Shown here one piece after another: positions 1-6,081 of a stretch of DNA of 7,688 nucleotides (within the stretch, counting starts at the first letter, position 1; every line of letters begins with the position of its first letter). Source of the DNA: Faecalibacterium sp. (GTDB lineage Bacteria; Bacillota; Clostridia; Oscillospirales; Ruminococcaceae). The stretch lies in assembly GCA_017483235.1 (NCBI GenBank), contig JAFULE010000187.1:1-7688 (forward strand), read 5' to 3'. The notes beneath the pieces are model-generated. The model saw only the letters and a program-made list of their open reading frames with translations. It did not search any database and was not told where the DNA came from. The translations under genes were made by a program, and so were the position numbers.

Positions 1-1105
1 ACTGCCGGCTGCCAAGGCCCAGCTTTTCGGCATGCTCCATCTGGGCGCGGTACTCTACGCTGGGGTTGGAATCCATAAAATTGTCGTGGCGGCAATTCCA
101 GCCGGGGGTGGCCAGATTGTCGCCCAGCTGGCTGTTGGGCAGCGGGGCGGCAGCAAGACAGGCATCCACACAGGCCTGATCCAGCGCCACCGGGTCAAAG
201 CTGGCAAACATGCCAATGTCAGGCAGAATGGGGGCATCGTTTTCGCCGTGGCAGTCGCAGTTGGGGCTGATGTCCTGCACAAGGCTGATGTGGAAACAGG
301 GCCGCCCGTGGCACACCGCCAGCGCATACTCGGCCATTTTGCAGTCCAGCGCGTAGTTGGCGCTGTCGTCGGGGGAATACACCGCGTCAAAGCTGCAGGC
401 ACCGATGCAGCGGCCGCAGCCCTTGCACTGGTCATAGTCGATGTAGGCTTTGTGTTCCCCATCAAAGTGGATGGCGTTGCTGCCGCATTCTTTGGCGCAG
501 CGGCCGCAGCCCCGGCACAGCCCGGGCTGAATGGCGGGCTTGCCGTCGCTGTGCTGCTCCATCTTGCCGGCACGGCTGCCGCAGCCCATGCCGATGTTCT
601 TGATGGCGCCGCCAAAGCCGGTGCATTCGTGGCCCTTAAAGTGGTTCAGGCTGATGAAAATGTCGGCATCCATTACGGCGCGGCCGATCTTGGCGGTCTG
701 GCAGTATTCGCCGCCGGGTACCGGCACCTCCAGCTCGTCGGTGCCGCGCAGGCCGTCGGCAATGATGATCTGGCAGCCGGTGGTAATGGTGTTGAAGCCG
801 TTCAAATTGGCGCAGTCCAGATGCTCCAGCGCGTTTTTGCGGCTGCCCGGATACAGGGTGTTGCAGTCGGTCAAAAAGGGCAGGCCGCCCTGCTCTTTGA
901 CCAGATCTGCCACCACACGGGCGTAGTTGGGGCGCAAAAAGGCCATGTTGCCCAGCTCGCCAAAATGCATCTTGATGGCCACAAACTTACCGTCCATGTC
1001 AATGTCGCGGATGCCGGCAGCCAGACACAGCCGGCGCAGCTTTTCCAGCAGGCTGGTACCCACCGGGCAACGGAAGTCGGTGTAATATACGGTAGAAGGG
1101 CTCAT
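1..1105 (-). CDS. DUF362 family protein with two [4Fe-4S] ferredoxin clusters (3' end off the window)
   Basis: The frame stays open from an ATG at 1105 to the left edge, giving 368 visible residues. DUF362 proteins are usually about this long, so only a few residues are probably missing. The N-terminal two thirds show the DUF362 pattern, including FVAIKMHFGE (41-50), LTDCNTLY (78-85), SLNHFKGHE (152-160) and GFGGAIKNIGMG (163-174). Two ferredoxin motifs follow, each C-x2-C-x2-C-x3-C: C197/C200/C203/C207 and C227/C230/C233/C237. The tail has FASFDPVALDQA, typical of the family. There is no signal peptide or membrane segment, so it should be a cytosolic iron-sulfur protein, presumably in electron transfer; the family's substrate is unknown. 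The start is supported by AAAGGAAG about 8 bases upstream. It lies downstream of uppP on the same strand, 131 bases away, with promoter-like sequence and a hairpin between. Family assignment is confident; function is not. Confidence 0.9.
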   Translation of the reverse strand, partial: MSPSTVYYTDFRCPVGTSLLEKLRRLCLAAGIRDIDMDGKFVAIKMHFGELGNMAFLRPNYARVVADLVKEQGGLPFLTDCNTLYPGSRKNALEHLDCANLNGFNTITTGCQIIIADGLRGTDELEVPVPGGEYCQTAKIGRAVMDADIFISLNHFKGHECTGFGGAIKNIGMGCGSRAGKMEQHSDGKPAIQPGLCRGCGRCAKECGSNAIHFDGEHKAYIDYDQCKGCGRCIGACSFDAVYSPDDSANYALDCKMAEYALAVCHGRPCFHISLVQDISPNCDCHGENDAPILPDIGMFASFDPVALDQACVDACLAAAPLPNSQLGDNLATPGWNCRHDNFMDSNPSVEYRAQMEHAEKLGLGSRQ

Positions 1106-1127
1106 ACTTGCAATCTTCCTTTCTTTG

Positions 1128-1172
1128 GAAAAACACGCCGGAGCTGTTTGCTGCACAGCGTTCCGGCGTGTT
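1128..1172 (-). terminator. Terminator-like hairpin between uppP and the DUF362 gene
   Basis: AACACGCCGGA (1132-1142) pairs perfectly with TCCGGCGTGTT (1162-1172): an 11-bp stem with a roughly 19-base loop that can tighten further by a G-T and a C-G pair. Read on the minus strand, the stem runs into TTTTTCC; read on the plus strand, a T6 run lies two bases beyond it (1175-1180). It probably ends uppP transcription. It sits only 27 bases before the DUF362 start codon, so any DUF362 transcript starting in the AT-rich region upstream must pass through it, which would also fit an attenuator. Confidence 0.6.
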
Positions 1173-1236
1173 CATTTTTTACAAATCGTATAATATATTT
1201 TCTATTATACAAATTTCCATTGTTTTTCTGTTCTTT
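1173..1236 (-). promoter_or_regulatory. AT-rich promoter region with inverted repeat GTATAATA-N7-TATTATAC
   Basis: This gap is far more AT-rich than its surroundings. It contains a perfect 8-bp inverted repeat (1188-1195 with 1203-1210, 7-base spacer). On the minus strand the repeat includes a consensus TATAAT (1204-1209) that could serve the DUF362 gene, with only a poor -35 (AACAGA-like) in front. The overlap of the -10 with a symmetric repeat makes a repressor operator plausible. The other half of the repeat gives TATAAT on the plus strand too, but no plus-strand gene follows. Promoter assignment is inference. Confidence 0.4.
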
Positions 1237-2070
1237 TTACAGGAACAGGCCATTGATCACAGCCATCACCAGCACCACAGCGCCCAGCGCCATGCGGTAC
1301 AGGCCAAAGAACTTGAAGTCGTGCTTTTTCACATAATCCATCAAAAAGCGGATGGCCACAATGCTGACGCCGAAGGCGGCGGCACAGCCCACCAGCAGCA
1401 AGCCCAGCTGGGGCAGACCCAAGGTAAGGCCGGCGCCCAGATACTTGACCACCTTCAGCAGCGAGGCACCAAACATGACCGGCACCGCAAGGAAGAAGGT
1501 GAACTCGGCCACGGCGGGGCGGCTGAGGCCCAGCAGCAAACCGCCCACGATGGTGGCGCCGCTGCGGCTGGTGCCGGGGATCATGGCCAGCACCTGCCAC
1601 AGACCGATGATCAGCGCCTGCATCCAGGTGATCTGGGCCACCTTGGTGATGCAGGGCTGAATGTTCTGCCGCTCCACCAGAATGAACAGGATGCCGTACA
1701 GGATCAGCATGGCGGCAACCGTAACGTAATTGTAGAAGTGGGCATCCAGCCAGTCATCCAGCAAAAGGCCCAGCACAAGGGCGGGCAGGGTGGCCACTGC
1801 AATCTTCATCCACAGCCGTACGCTGGGCATCTTCAAGGTGATCTGCCCATCGGGGTGGCGCACCACCGGCCACAGCCGGTTCCAGTACAGCACCACCACT
1901 GCCGCAATGGCACCCAGCTGGATCACCACCCGGAACATCTGCATAAATTCGGGGGTCTGATCCATCTGCAGCAGCCGCTCGGCCAGAATCATGTGCCCGG
2001 TCGAAGAGATGGGCAGCCATTCGGTAATGCCCTCGATCACGCCCAGCAGGGCAGCTTTTATCATATCCAT
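1237..2070 (-). CDS. uppP: Undecaprenyl-diphosphatase (BacA/UppP family)
   Basis: This integral membrane phosphatase converts undecaprenyl diphosphate to undecaprenyl phosphate, recycling the lipid carrier for peptidoglycan and other envelope polymers; the family is linked to bacitracin tolerance. The 277-residue protein matches the usual length (about 265-285). Both signatures are intact: EGITEWLPISSTGH (13-26, with E13 and E17 of the acidic motif) and PGTSRSGAT (165-173, with the catalytic-region Ser/Arg). Several hydrophobic spans are visible, for example 50-62, 92-105, 117-132, 192-208, 222-243 and 260-277. The ATG at 2070 is chosen because AAAGGGGAG lies 8 bases upstream and because family members start just before this point; the frame remains open further upstream without a good ribosome site. 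It is divergent from the PH-domain gene pair, which is also membrane-related. Confidence 0.95.
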   Translation of the reverse strand: MDMIKAALLGVIEGITEWLPISSTGHMILAERLLQMDQTPEFMQMFRVVIQLGAIAAVVVLYWNRLWPVVRHPDGQITLKMPSVRLWMKIAVATLPALVLGLLLDDWLDAHFYNYVTVAAMLILYGILFILVERQNIQPCITKVAQITWMQALIIGLWQVLAMIPGTSRSGATIVGGLLLGLSRPAVAEFTFFLAVPVMFGASLLKVVKYLGAGLTLGLPQLGLLLVGCAAAFGVSIVAIRFLMDYVKKHDFKFFGLYRMALGAVVLVMAVINGLFL

Positions 2071-2169
2071 CCGCGAAACTCCCCTTTGCAACCATCGGTT
2101 TCTACTATGTATACGAGCCAGCCCGGCCAAACCTTACGCCCACTGCCCTATGATGGTTCAATTTGTTTC

Positions 2170-2182
2170 AGTATAGCATACT
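2170..2182. promoter_or_regulatory. Symmetric -10 region in the divergent uppP / PH-pair gap
   Basis: AGTAT-AGC-ATACT is a perfect 5-bp inverted repeat in the 185-base divergent gap. On the minus strand it reads as an extended -10, TGC-TATACT, about 100 bases before uppP. On the plus strand it reads CATACT, about 74 bases before the PH-domain pair. No convincing -35 is seen on either strand. The same string TATGCTATACT recurs on the minus strand before the GH3 gene (5843-5853), which supports a promoter role. Confidence 0.4.
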
Positions 2183-2255
2183 TTGGGGGCAAACGCACCC
2201 TTTTTTGCAGCTTTTTGCACAGTTTGGGCACACTGAAACTAAAGGAGGGCTTGCC

Positions 2256-2663
2256 ATGGTCATTTCCATTCCGCTGCGGGGGCGGGTGGTGTTTCTGGTG
2301 TGGGGGCTTGCCGCCGGTGCAGCCGCCCTGTGGGCCACACAGGGCATGGGCAGGCTGTGGCAGGCTGCCGGCTGGCTGATTCTTGCCGGGCTGCCGGCGT
2401 GGCTGTTTTTGTGGGCGGGGCGGTTTTCGGCCCTGCCGGGGGCCGACGGCAGTCTGACCGTACACACCGGCCTTGTGTGGCGGCAGATGCGCTGGGTGCA
2501 GCCGGGGGCAACCCTGTTTATCGCAACCGCCGCAGGGCCGCTGCTGGGGCTGGCCGGGCTGCGGGTGGCAGCGGTGGTAACCGCCGGTGGGGTAACGGTA
2601 TTGCCCGGCATTTCCCGCGCCGACGCAGCCCTTTTACAGCGGCTGCTGGGCAGTCAATCGTGA
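2256..2663 (+). CDS. Small membrane protein with a YdbS-like bacterial PH (bPH_2/DUF304) domain
   Basis: 135 residues. Two adjacent hydrophobic spans (about 10-27 and 37-54) are followed by a compact beta-rich segment (about 62-133) with the bPH_2 pattern: LTVHTGLVWRQMRWVQPG, then PLLGLAGLRVAAVVTAGG, then an ending like ISRADAALLQRLLG. YdbS of Bacillus is similar in plan and size. The ATG at 2256 follows a near-perfect AAAGGAGGG (2242-2249) with good spacing; an open frame extends upstream but has no such site. Its stop overlaps the start of the next gene (GTGA), so the two are almost certainly translated together and may form one complex. In Bacillus the SigW-controlled ydbST pair protects against certain antimicrobial peptides; carrying that role over here is inference. 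The assignment rests on pattern recognition because the family is poorly conserved. Confidence 0.75.
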   Translation: MVISIPLRGRVVFLVWGLAAGAAALWATQGMGRLWQAAGWLILAGLPAWLFLWAGRFSALPGADGSLTVHTGLVWRQMRWVQPGATLFIATAAGPLLGLAGLRVAAVVTAGGVTVLPGISRADAALLQRLLGSQS

Positions 2664-3139
2664 ATCGGCTTCACCCGCTGGACGCCGCACTGCGGTTTGC
2701 CCGCACCCTGCCCGCCGCCCTTGTGCCCCCGCTGCTGGCTTTGCTGCAGGGCAACCCCGCACCGCTGACCCACACCCTGCGGCAGAACGCTGCTCTTCTG
2801 GCGGTGCTGTTGGCGGCGGCTGTGGCCCGGTATGCCGCCGCCGGCTGGCAGATCACCCCTGAAGGGCTGGTGGTACTGCGCTTTGGGGTGCTGCTGCCTC
2901 GCCGCCTTGTGCTGGACCCTGCCCGGCTGGTGGCGGCCACCGTACGCACCACCCTGCCCTACCGGCTGGCGGGGGCAGCACGGCTTACTCTTGCACTGCG
3001 AGGGGTAGCGGGCGCCCCGGGGCAGCAGATCCGTCTGGTGGTGTACCGGCGGCATATCGCCGCCCTTCTGCAGCTTTTTGCCCCTCATCTTGGGGCTGAC
3101 GCAGTGCCCCGGCTCTCACTGTATTTCCGGGCGGGATAG
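2660..3139 (+). CDS. Single-module YdbT-like bacterial PH-domain membrane protein
   Basis: 159 residues starting at GTG 2660, which overlaps the preceding stop codon by four bases (GTGA). Other in-frame starts upstream lie inside the previous gene. The N-terminus, RLHPLDAALRFARTLP, resembles the amphipathic lead of YdbT proteins. Two hydrophobic spans follow (about 17-30 and 43-60), then a bPH_2-like region (about 64-142): WQITPEGLVVLRFGVLLP, RRLVLDPARLVAATVRTTLP, YRLAGAARLTLAL. YdbT proteins normally carry several repeats of this membrane-pair plus PH module and run near 490 residues; this one has a single module and then stops. No downstream remnant of further modules is visible before the next promoter, so it looks like a natural short form rather than a recent truncation. 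It probably acts with its partner at the membrane. Confidence 0.7.
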   Translation: MNRLHPLDAALRFARTLPAALVPPLLALLQGNPAPLTHTLRQNAALLAVLLAAAVARYAAAGWQITPEGLVVLRFGVLLPRRLVLDPARLVAATVRTTLPYRLAGAARLTLALRGVAGAPGQQIRLVVYRRHIAALLQLFAPHLGADAVPRLSLYFRAG

Positions 3140-3170
3140 CCGGCTTTCACCTTGTTCCCCGCCGGCTTTT
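3138..3170 (+). terminator. Probable terminator of the PH-domain pair
   Basis: AGCCGGC (3138-3144) pairs with GCCGGCT (3161-3167) across a 16-base loop and is followed by TTTT. It starts inside the stop codon of the upstream gene. The 7-bp stem and short T-run make it modest. The loop and right arm overlap the -35 and spacer of the next promoter. Confidence 0.45.
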
Positions 3171-3180
3171 CTGCTACAAT
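3152..3180 (+). promoter_or_regulatory. Sigma-A type promoter for the HAD phosphatase gene
   Basis: TTGTTC (3152-3157), a 17-base spacer, then TACAAT (3175-3180) preceded by TGC, an extended -10. Predicted transcription starts near 3187, leaving a leader of about 46 bases to the start codon at 3233. Confidence 0.65.
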
Positions 3181-3232
3181 AAAAACAGGAAACAATTTCA
3201 TGGAAAACCATCTGCGCGAGGTGACAACAGCC

Positions 3233-3904
3233 ATGATCAAAACGGTGATCTTCGATTTGGACGGCACATTGCTGAACACACTGCAGGATCTGGCCAACGC
3301 GGCCAACTGGGTGTGCGGCGTAAACAACTGGCCCACCCACCCCACGGTGGCCTACAAAACCATGGTGGGGGACGGTATTCCCAAGCTGGTGGAACGGTTT
3401 GCCCCGCCATGGGCCCGCACCGAAGCCATGCTGGGCGGCGCATTGGCCCAGTTTTCGGCCCGGTACGCCGCCCACAAGATGGACACCACCGCCCCCTACC
3501 CCGGCATGAAAGCGGTGCTGAAAGCTCTGCAGGCCGGCGGTGTGCGGCTGGCAGTATTCTCGAACAAATCGGACGGGCTGTGCAAGCTGATCATCCGGCA
3601 TTACTTTGGCGACAGCTTTGCGCTGGTGCGGGGCAGCCTGCCCGGCGTGCCCACCAAGCCCGACCCCACCGGGCTGCAGCAGCTGATGAAACAGCTGGGC
3701 GCTGCCCCTGAAACCACCCTGTTTGTCGGCGACAGCGACGTGGATATCCACACCGCCCACAACGCCGGCTTGATGGCTGTGGGCGCCTGCTGGGGCTTCC
3801 GCGGAGCTGAGGAGCTGAAAGCCGCCGGGGCCGATGCCCTTGCCGACAGCCCTGCCGGCCTGCTGGCACTGGTACAGACCATCAACGCAAACAGCCGCGA
3901 TTAA
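3233..3904 (+). CDS. HAD-superfamily phosphatase, phosphoglycolate phosphatase (Gph)-like
   Basis: 223 residues, the usual size for subfamily IA HAD hydrolases. All four catalytic motifs are intact: I, FDLDGTLLNT with nucleophile D8 and acid D10; II, VFSNKS with S110; III, K142 in PTKPDP; IV, FVGDSDVDIHTA with D167 and D171 for magnesium. The cap domain lies between motifs I and II (about 15-90), as in Gph and PGMB-type enzymes, so the substrate should be a small cytosolic phosphomonoester such as 2-phosphoglycolate; the exact substrate cannot be read from sequence. ATG 3233 is chosen because GAGGTGA lies 8 bases upstream and the FDLDGT motif then begins at residue 7; the frame is open upstream, but that stretch includes the promoter. 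It is transcribed alone, between its own promoter and a strong terminator. Confidence 0.9.
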   Translation: MIKTVIFDLDGTLLNTLQDLANAANWVCGVNNWPTHPTVAYKTMVGDGIPKLVERFAPPWARTEAMLGGALAQFSARYAAHKMDTTAPYPGMKAVLKALQAGGVRLAVFSNKSDGLCKLIIRHYFGDSFALVRGSLPGVPTKPDPTGLQQLMKQLGAAPETTLFVGDSDVDIHTAHNAGLMAVGACWGFRGAEELKAAGADALADSPAGLLALVQTINANSRD

Positions 3905-3922
3905 ACTACATATTCTTCCCTG

Positions 3923-3954
3923 CCCCGGTGCCCTGCAGCACCGGGGTGTTTTTT
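3923..3954 (+). terminator. Rho-independent terminator of the HAD phosphatase gene
   Basis: CCCCGGTGC (3923-3931) pairs perfectly with GCACCGGGG (3938-3946) around a 6-base loop, followed by TG and T6 (3949-3954). It lies 18 bases after the stop codon. Confidence 0.92.
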
Positions 3955-3970
3955 GCGTTTGCGGCAGCGT

Positions 3971-4006
3971 AAAAAAGGGTGCGGCCCTAAAACAAGGCCG
4001 CACCCT
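3971..4006 (-). terminator. Rho-independent terminator of the GH3 gene
   Basis: AGGGTGCGGCC (3976-3986) pairs perfectly with GGCCGCACCCT (3996-4006). On the minus strand the 11-bp stem runs directly into T6 (A-run 3971-3976). It is about 50 bases past the GH3 stop and faces the HAD terminator, so the convergent gap has one terminator per strand. Confidence 0.92.
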
Positions 4007-4058
4007 ACAAAAAAGCGTTTCTGTTTGTTGATTTCAGTTGATATATTACAATTTGTAA

Positions 4059-5786
4059 TTACAGTTTGGTATCCCAGCGGCCGCACCAGACGTTTTCTTC
4101 GGGCTGGCCCTTGAACTCGCTTTCGCCGCACAGCTTTTCGATCACACTTTCAACCACAGTCAGCGAATCGTTGTAGCAGTTGATATAGGTGCGGCTCATG
4201 GTCAGGTCGATCAGATAGTTGGGCAGATACAGGCTGATAAAGGCGGTGGGCACCTGTGCTGCATACCAGGGCTGTTCAATGGGCAGGGTCCACTTTACAC
4301 GCATGGTGTTGTACTGGGCAAAGCCCACCTGATCGATGAACACCAGCACCGCATCCACATTCTTTTTCAGATCTTCCATCTTGCCCTTGACCGCGTAGTC
4401 CTCGCCAAACTCCACCGTAAAGCCACGCTTTTCCAGTTCTTCCACGATCTTGACCTTTACCTTGGCAGCTGCATCGGTTTTGATCAGCTTGCCGGCCACC
4501 ACCATGCCGTCGCCCTCCAGGAAATAGACCCGGATCTTTTTGTGGGTGGCGGGGTTCAGCGGCAGCATCTTCTGGGTATCTTTTACCAGAGTGATGGCCT
4601 TGTCGGCAGCCTGCTTGGCGATTGCCTGGAATTCGGGGCATGCCACCACGTTGGGGATATTCTCTTTCGGGGCCATGATGGTGCCGGCGGCGGCCTTTTT
4701 GTGCAGGCCGATGCTGGCCTTGGTGCCCAGAATACGCATCAATGCGTCGGTCATGCGCTCTTCGGTGATGATGCCGTTCTTGTAGCCGGCCAGCATGTAG
4801 CCGAAGTCTTCTTCCATATCGTTGAAGAACAGGTACATATCGCAGCCGGCGGCAATGGCCTGCGGCACCTGCTGGCTGCGGGGCATAGCGCCGAACATGC
4901 CGATCATGTGGCTGGCGTCGGTAACCACCATGCCGTTAAAGCCCAGCTCGGTTTTCAGCAGGCCGTTCATCAGCTCGGGGCACAGGGTGGCGGGCAGGAT
5001 CTCGTGATCATCCAGCTCGTGGTCGGCCAGCTTGCGCTGCCATGCGGGCTGGGCGATATGGCCGGCCATAATGGTCTTGACGCCGTAGTCGATCAGCTCT
5101 TTGTACACCTTGCCAAAGGTATCCATCCACTCGTCGCAGGGCAGGTCGTTGATGCCCATCATCAGGTGCTGGTCGTTTTCTTCGGTGCCGTCGCCGGGCC
5201 AGTGCTTGATGGTGGTGGCCATGCCGCACTCTTCGTTGCCCTTCATAAAGGCTTTGGCATACTCGACGGTGCGCTCCACATCCGCGCAGAACGAGCGGGT
5301 CTGTACGATGGTGTTGCGCCAGTTGAACAGCAGGTCCACCACGGGGGCAAAGTTCCAGTTGGAGCCGATGGCCATGGCCTCGGCGCCGCCCACCTTACCG
5401 GTCTGATAGGCCACTTCGGGGTCGCGGGTTGCTGCCACGGCCGCGCCGCAGGCCACATAGGTGCCGCCGCCCACGCCGCCGGTGCCGCCCTGCTCGCAGT
5501 TGCTGGCCACCAGCAGGGGTACCTTGCTGCACTGCTGGAAGGTGTTGATCATATCCCACAGCTCGGGCGCGGGCTTGTTGTGGTAGCGCAGCGCGCCGGG
5601 GTGATAGGTATCGGCCACCTTTTGGATGGCTTCGGGGCTGAAATCGGTGACCATGTTGACAAACAGCTGGCCGACCTTTTCCTCGTCGGTCATGTTGGCA
5701 ATGGTATCCATCACCCACTGGATATCCTCGTCGGACAGGTAATAGGGCTTGGCTTTCAGGTCAACCTTGGGCATTTTGATGGGCAT
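4059..5786 (-). CDS. GH3 family glycosidase, NagZ-like (probable beta-N-acetylhexosaminidase or related)
   Basis: 575 residues. The GH3 barrel occupies roughly 20-360. It shows KHWPGDG (194-200), the NagZ-type Lys-His motif; ENDQH (203-207), placing D205 and H207 where NagZ-type enzymes carry the Asp-His acid/base pair; AGHIAQPAW (241-249); and GMVVTDASHM (285-294) with D290 as the expected nucleophile. A second domain (about 380-560) has the GH3 C-terminal alpha/beta look. There is no signal peptide, so it should be cytoplasmic and act on imported or recycled sugars or glycosides, possibly N-acetylglucosaminides; some relatives are phosphorylases. The KHWPGDG wording departs from the common KHFPGHG, so specificity is uncertain. 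The ATG at 5786 has GAGAGGAGAG about 8 bases upstream. The gene is monocistronic, with its own promoter and terminator. Confidence 0.88.
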   Translation of the reverse strand: MPIKMPKVDLKAKPYYLSDEDIQWVMDTIANMTDEEKVGQLFVNMVTDFSPEAIQKVADTYHPGALRYHNKPAPELWDMINTFQQCSKVPLLVASNCEQGGTGGVGGGTYVACGAAVAATRDPEVAYQTGKVGGAEAMAIGSNWNFAPVVDLLFNWRNTIVQTRSFCADVERTVEYAKAFMKGNEECGMATTIKHWPGDGTEENDQHLMMGINDLPCDEWMDTFGKVYKELIDYGVKTIMAGHIAQPAWQRKLADHELDDHEILPATLCPELMNGLLKTELGFNGMVVTDASHMIGMFGAMPRSQQVPQAIAAGCDMYLFFNDMEEDFGYMLAGYKNGIITEERMTDALMRILGTKASIGLHKKAAAGTIMAPKENIPNVVACPEFQAIAKQAADKAITLVKDTQKMLPLNPATHKKIRVYFLEGDGMVVAGKLIKTDAAAKVKVKIVEELEKRGFTVEFGEDYAVKGKMEDLKKNVDAVLVFIDQVGFAQYNTMRVKWTLPIEQPWYAAQVPTAFISLYLPNYLIDLTMSRTYINCYNDSLTVVESVIEKLCGESEFKGQPEENVWCGRWDTKL

Positions 5787-5842
5787 GGTTCTGCTCTCCT
5801 CTCGGTGTTTTGTTCGCCTGCACAGGCGATATCATTAAAAAA

Positions 5843-5853
5843 AGTATAGCATA
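5843..5853 (-). promoter_or_regulatory. Extended -10 promoter element of the GH3 gene
   Basis: The minus strand reads TATGCTATACT, giving TGC-TATACT, an extended -10, followed by a T-rich start region. The leader would be about 50 bases. No good -35 is found 16-18 bases upstream. The same 11-mer precedes uppP. Confidence 0.5.
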
Positions 5854-5919
5854 GCCCTGCCGTAGCATGCTGACCAAAGATATTACTGTTTTTTATACAA
5901 TAGTAACCAAACTGTTGGA

Positions 5920-5963
5920 GAAAAAAGAAAAGCGACGGACGCAAACGGATGCGTCCGTCGCTT
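5920..5963 (-). terminator. Strong terminator of the radical SAM peptide operon
   Basis: AAGCGACGGACGCA (5930-5943) pairs perfectly with TGCGTCCGTCGCTT (5950-5963): a 14-bp stem with a 6-base loop. On the minus strand it is followed by TTCTTTTTT. It begins 11 bases after the stop codon of the 27-codon peptide gene, so that peptide gene is the last in the unit. The plus strand has no T-run after the stem. Confidence 0.93.
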
Positions 5964-5974
5964 CGTGTTGGGGA

Positions 5975-6058
5975 TCACTGGCCGTTGCAGGTACCCTGCT
6001 TGCAGCCCGAAGCCTGCATTGCCAGCATTTCCTCCATCTTAGGGGCAGTGTATTCCAT
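5975..6058 (-). CDS. Putative 27-residue RiPP precursor peptide with C-x4-C tail
   Basis: A 27-codon reading frame immediately downstream of the radical SAM gene. The ATG at 6058 is fixed by a perfect AAAGGAGG (6067-6074) 8 bases upstream, one of the best ribosome sites in the window; the frame stays open further upstream, but only inside the radical SAM 3' end. The N-terminal part is short, acidic and Met-rich (M1, M8, M11, M14; E2, E9, E10) and looks like a helical leader. The C-terminal 12 residues are ASGCKQGTCNGQ, with C19 and C24 the only cysteines, set among Gly and polar residues, as expected for a modified core. Position, size and composition fit a substrate of the adjacent radical SAM enzyme, probably forming a thioether or similar crosslink; that is inference. 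Its length is close to PqqA and MftA. I do not recognise the family. A strong terminator follows directly. Confidence 0.8.
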   Translation of the reverse strand: MEYTAPKMEEMLAMQASGCKQGTCNGQ

Positions 6059-6081
6059 ACCGGGATCCTCCTTTCGAGTTC

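Noticed and set aside
32..1336. 434-residue plus-strand open frame
   Set aside because: It is antisense to the DUF362 gene, low in complexity (Ala, Val, Gly, His rich) and lacks motifs; the minus strand has intact ferredoxin and DUF362 motifs.
1108..2379. 423-residue plus-strand open frame rich in His and Gln
   Set aside because: It is antisense to uppP and runs across the divergent promoter gap; composition is typical of a GC-rich shadow frame.
3116..4003. 295-residue minus-strand open frame
   Set aside because: It is the shadow of the HAD phosphatase and crosses that gene's promoter and terminator.
4542..5849. 435-residue plus-strand open frame
   Set aside because: It is the shadow of the GH3 gene, with the repetitive Gly/His/Ala composition of an antisense frame.
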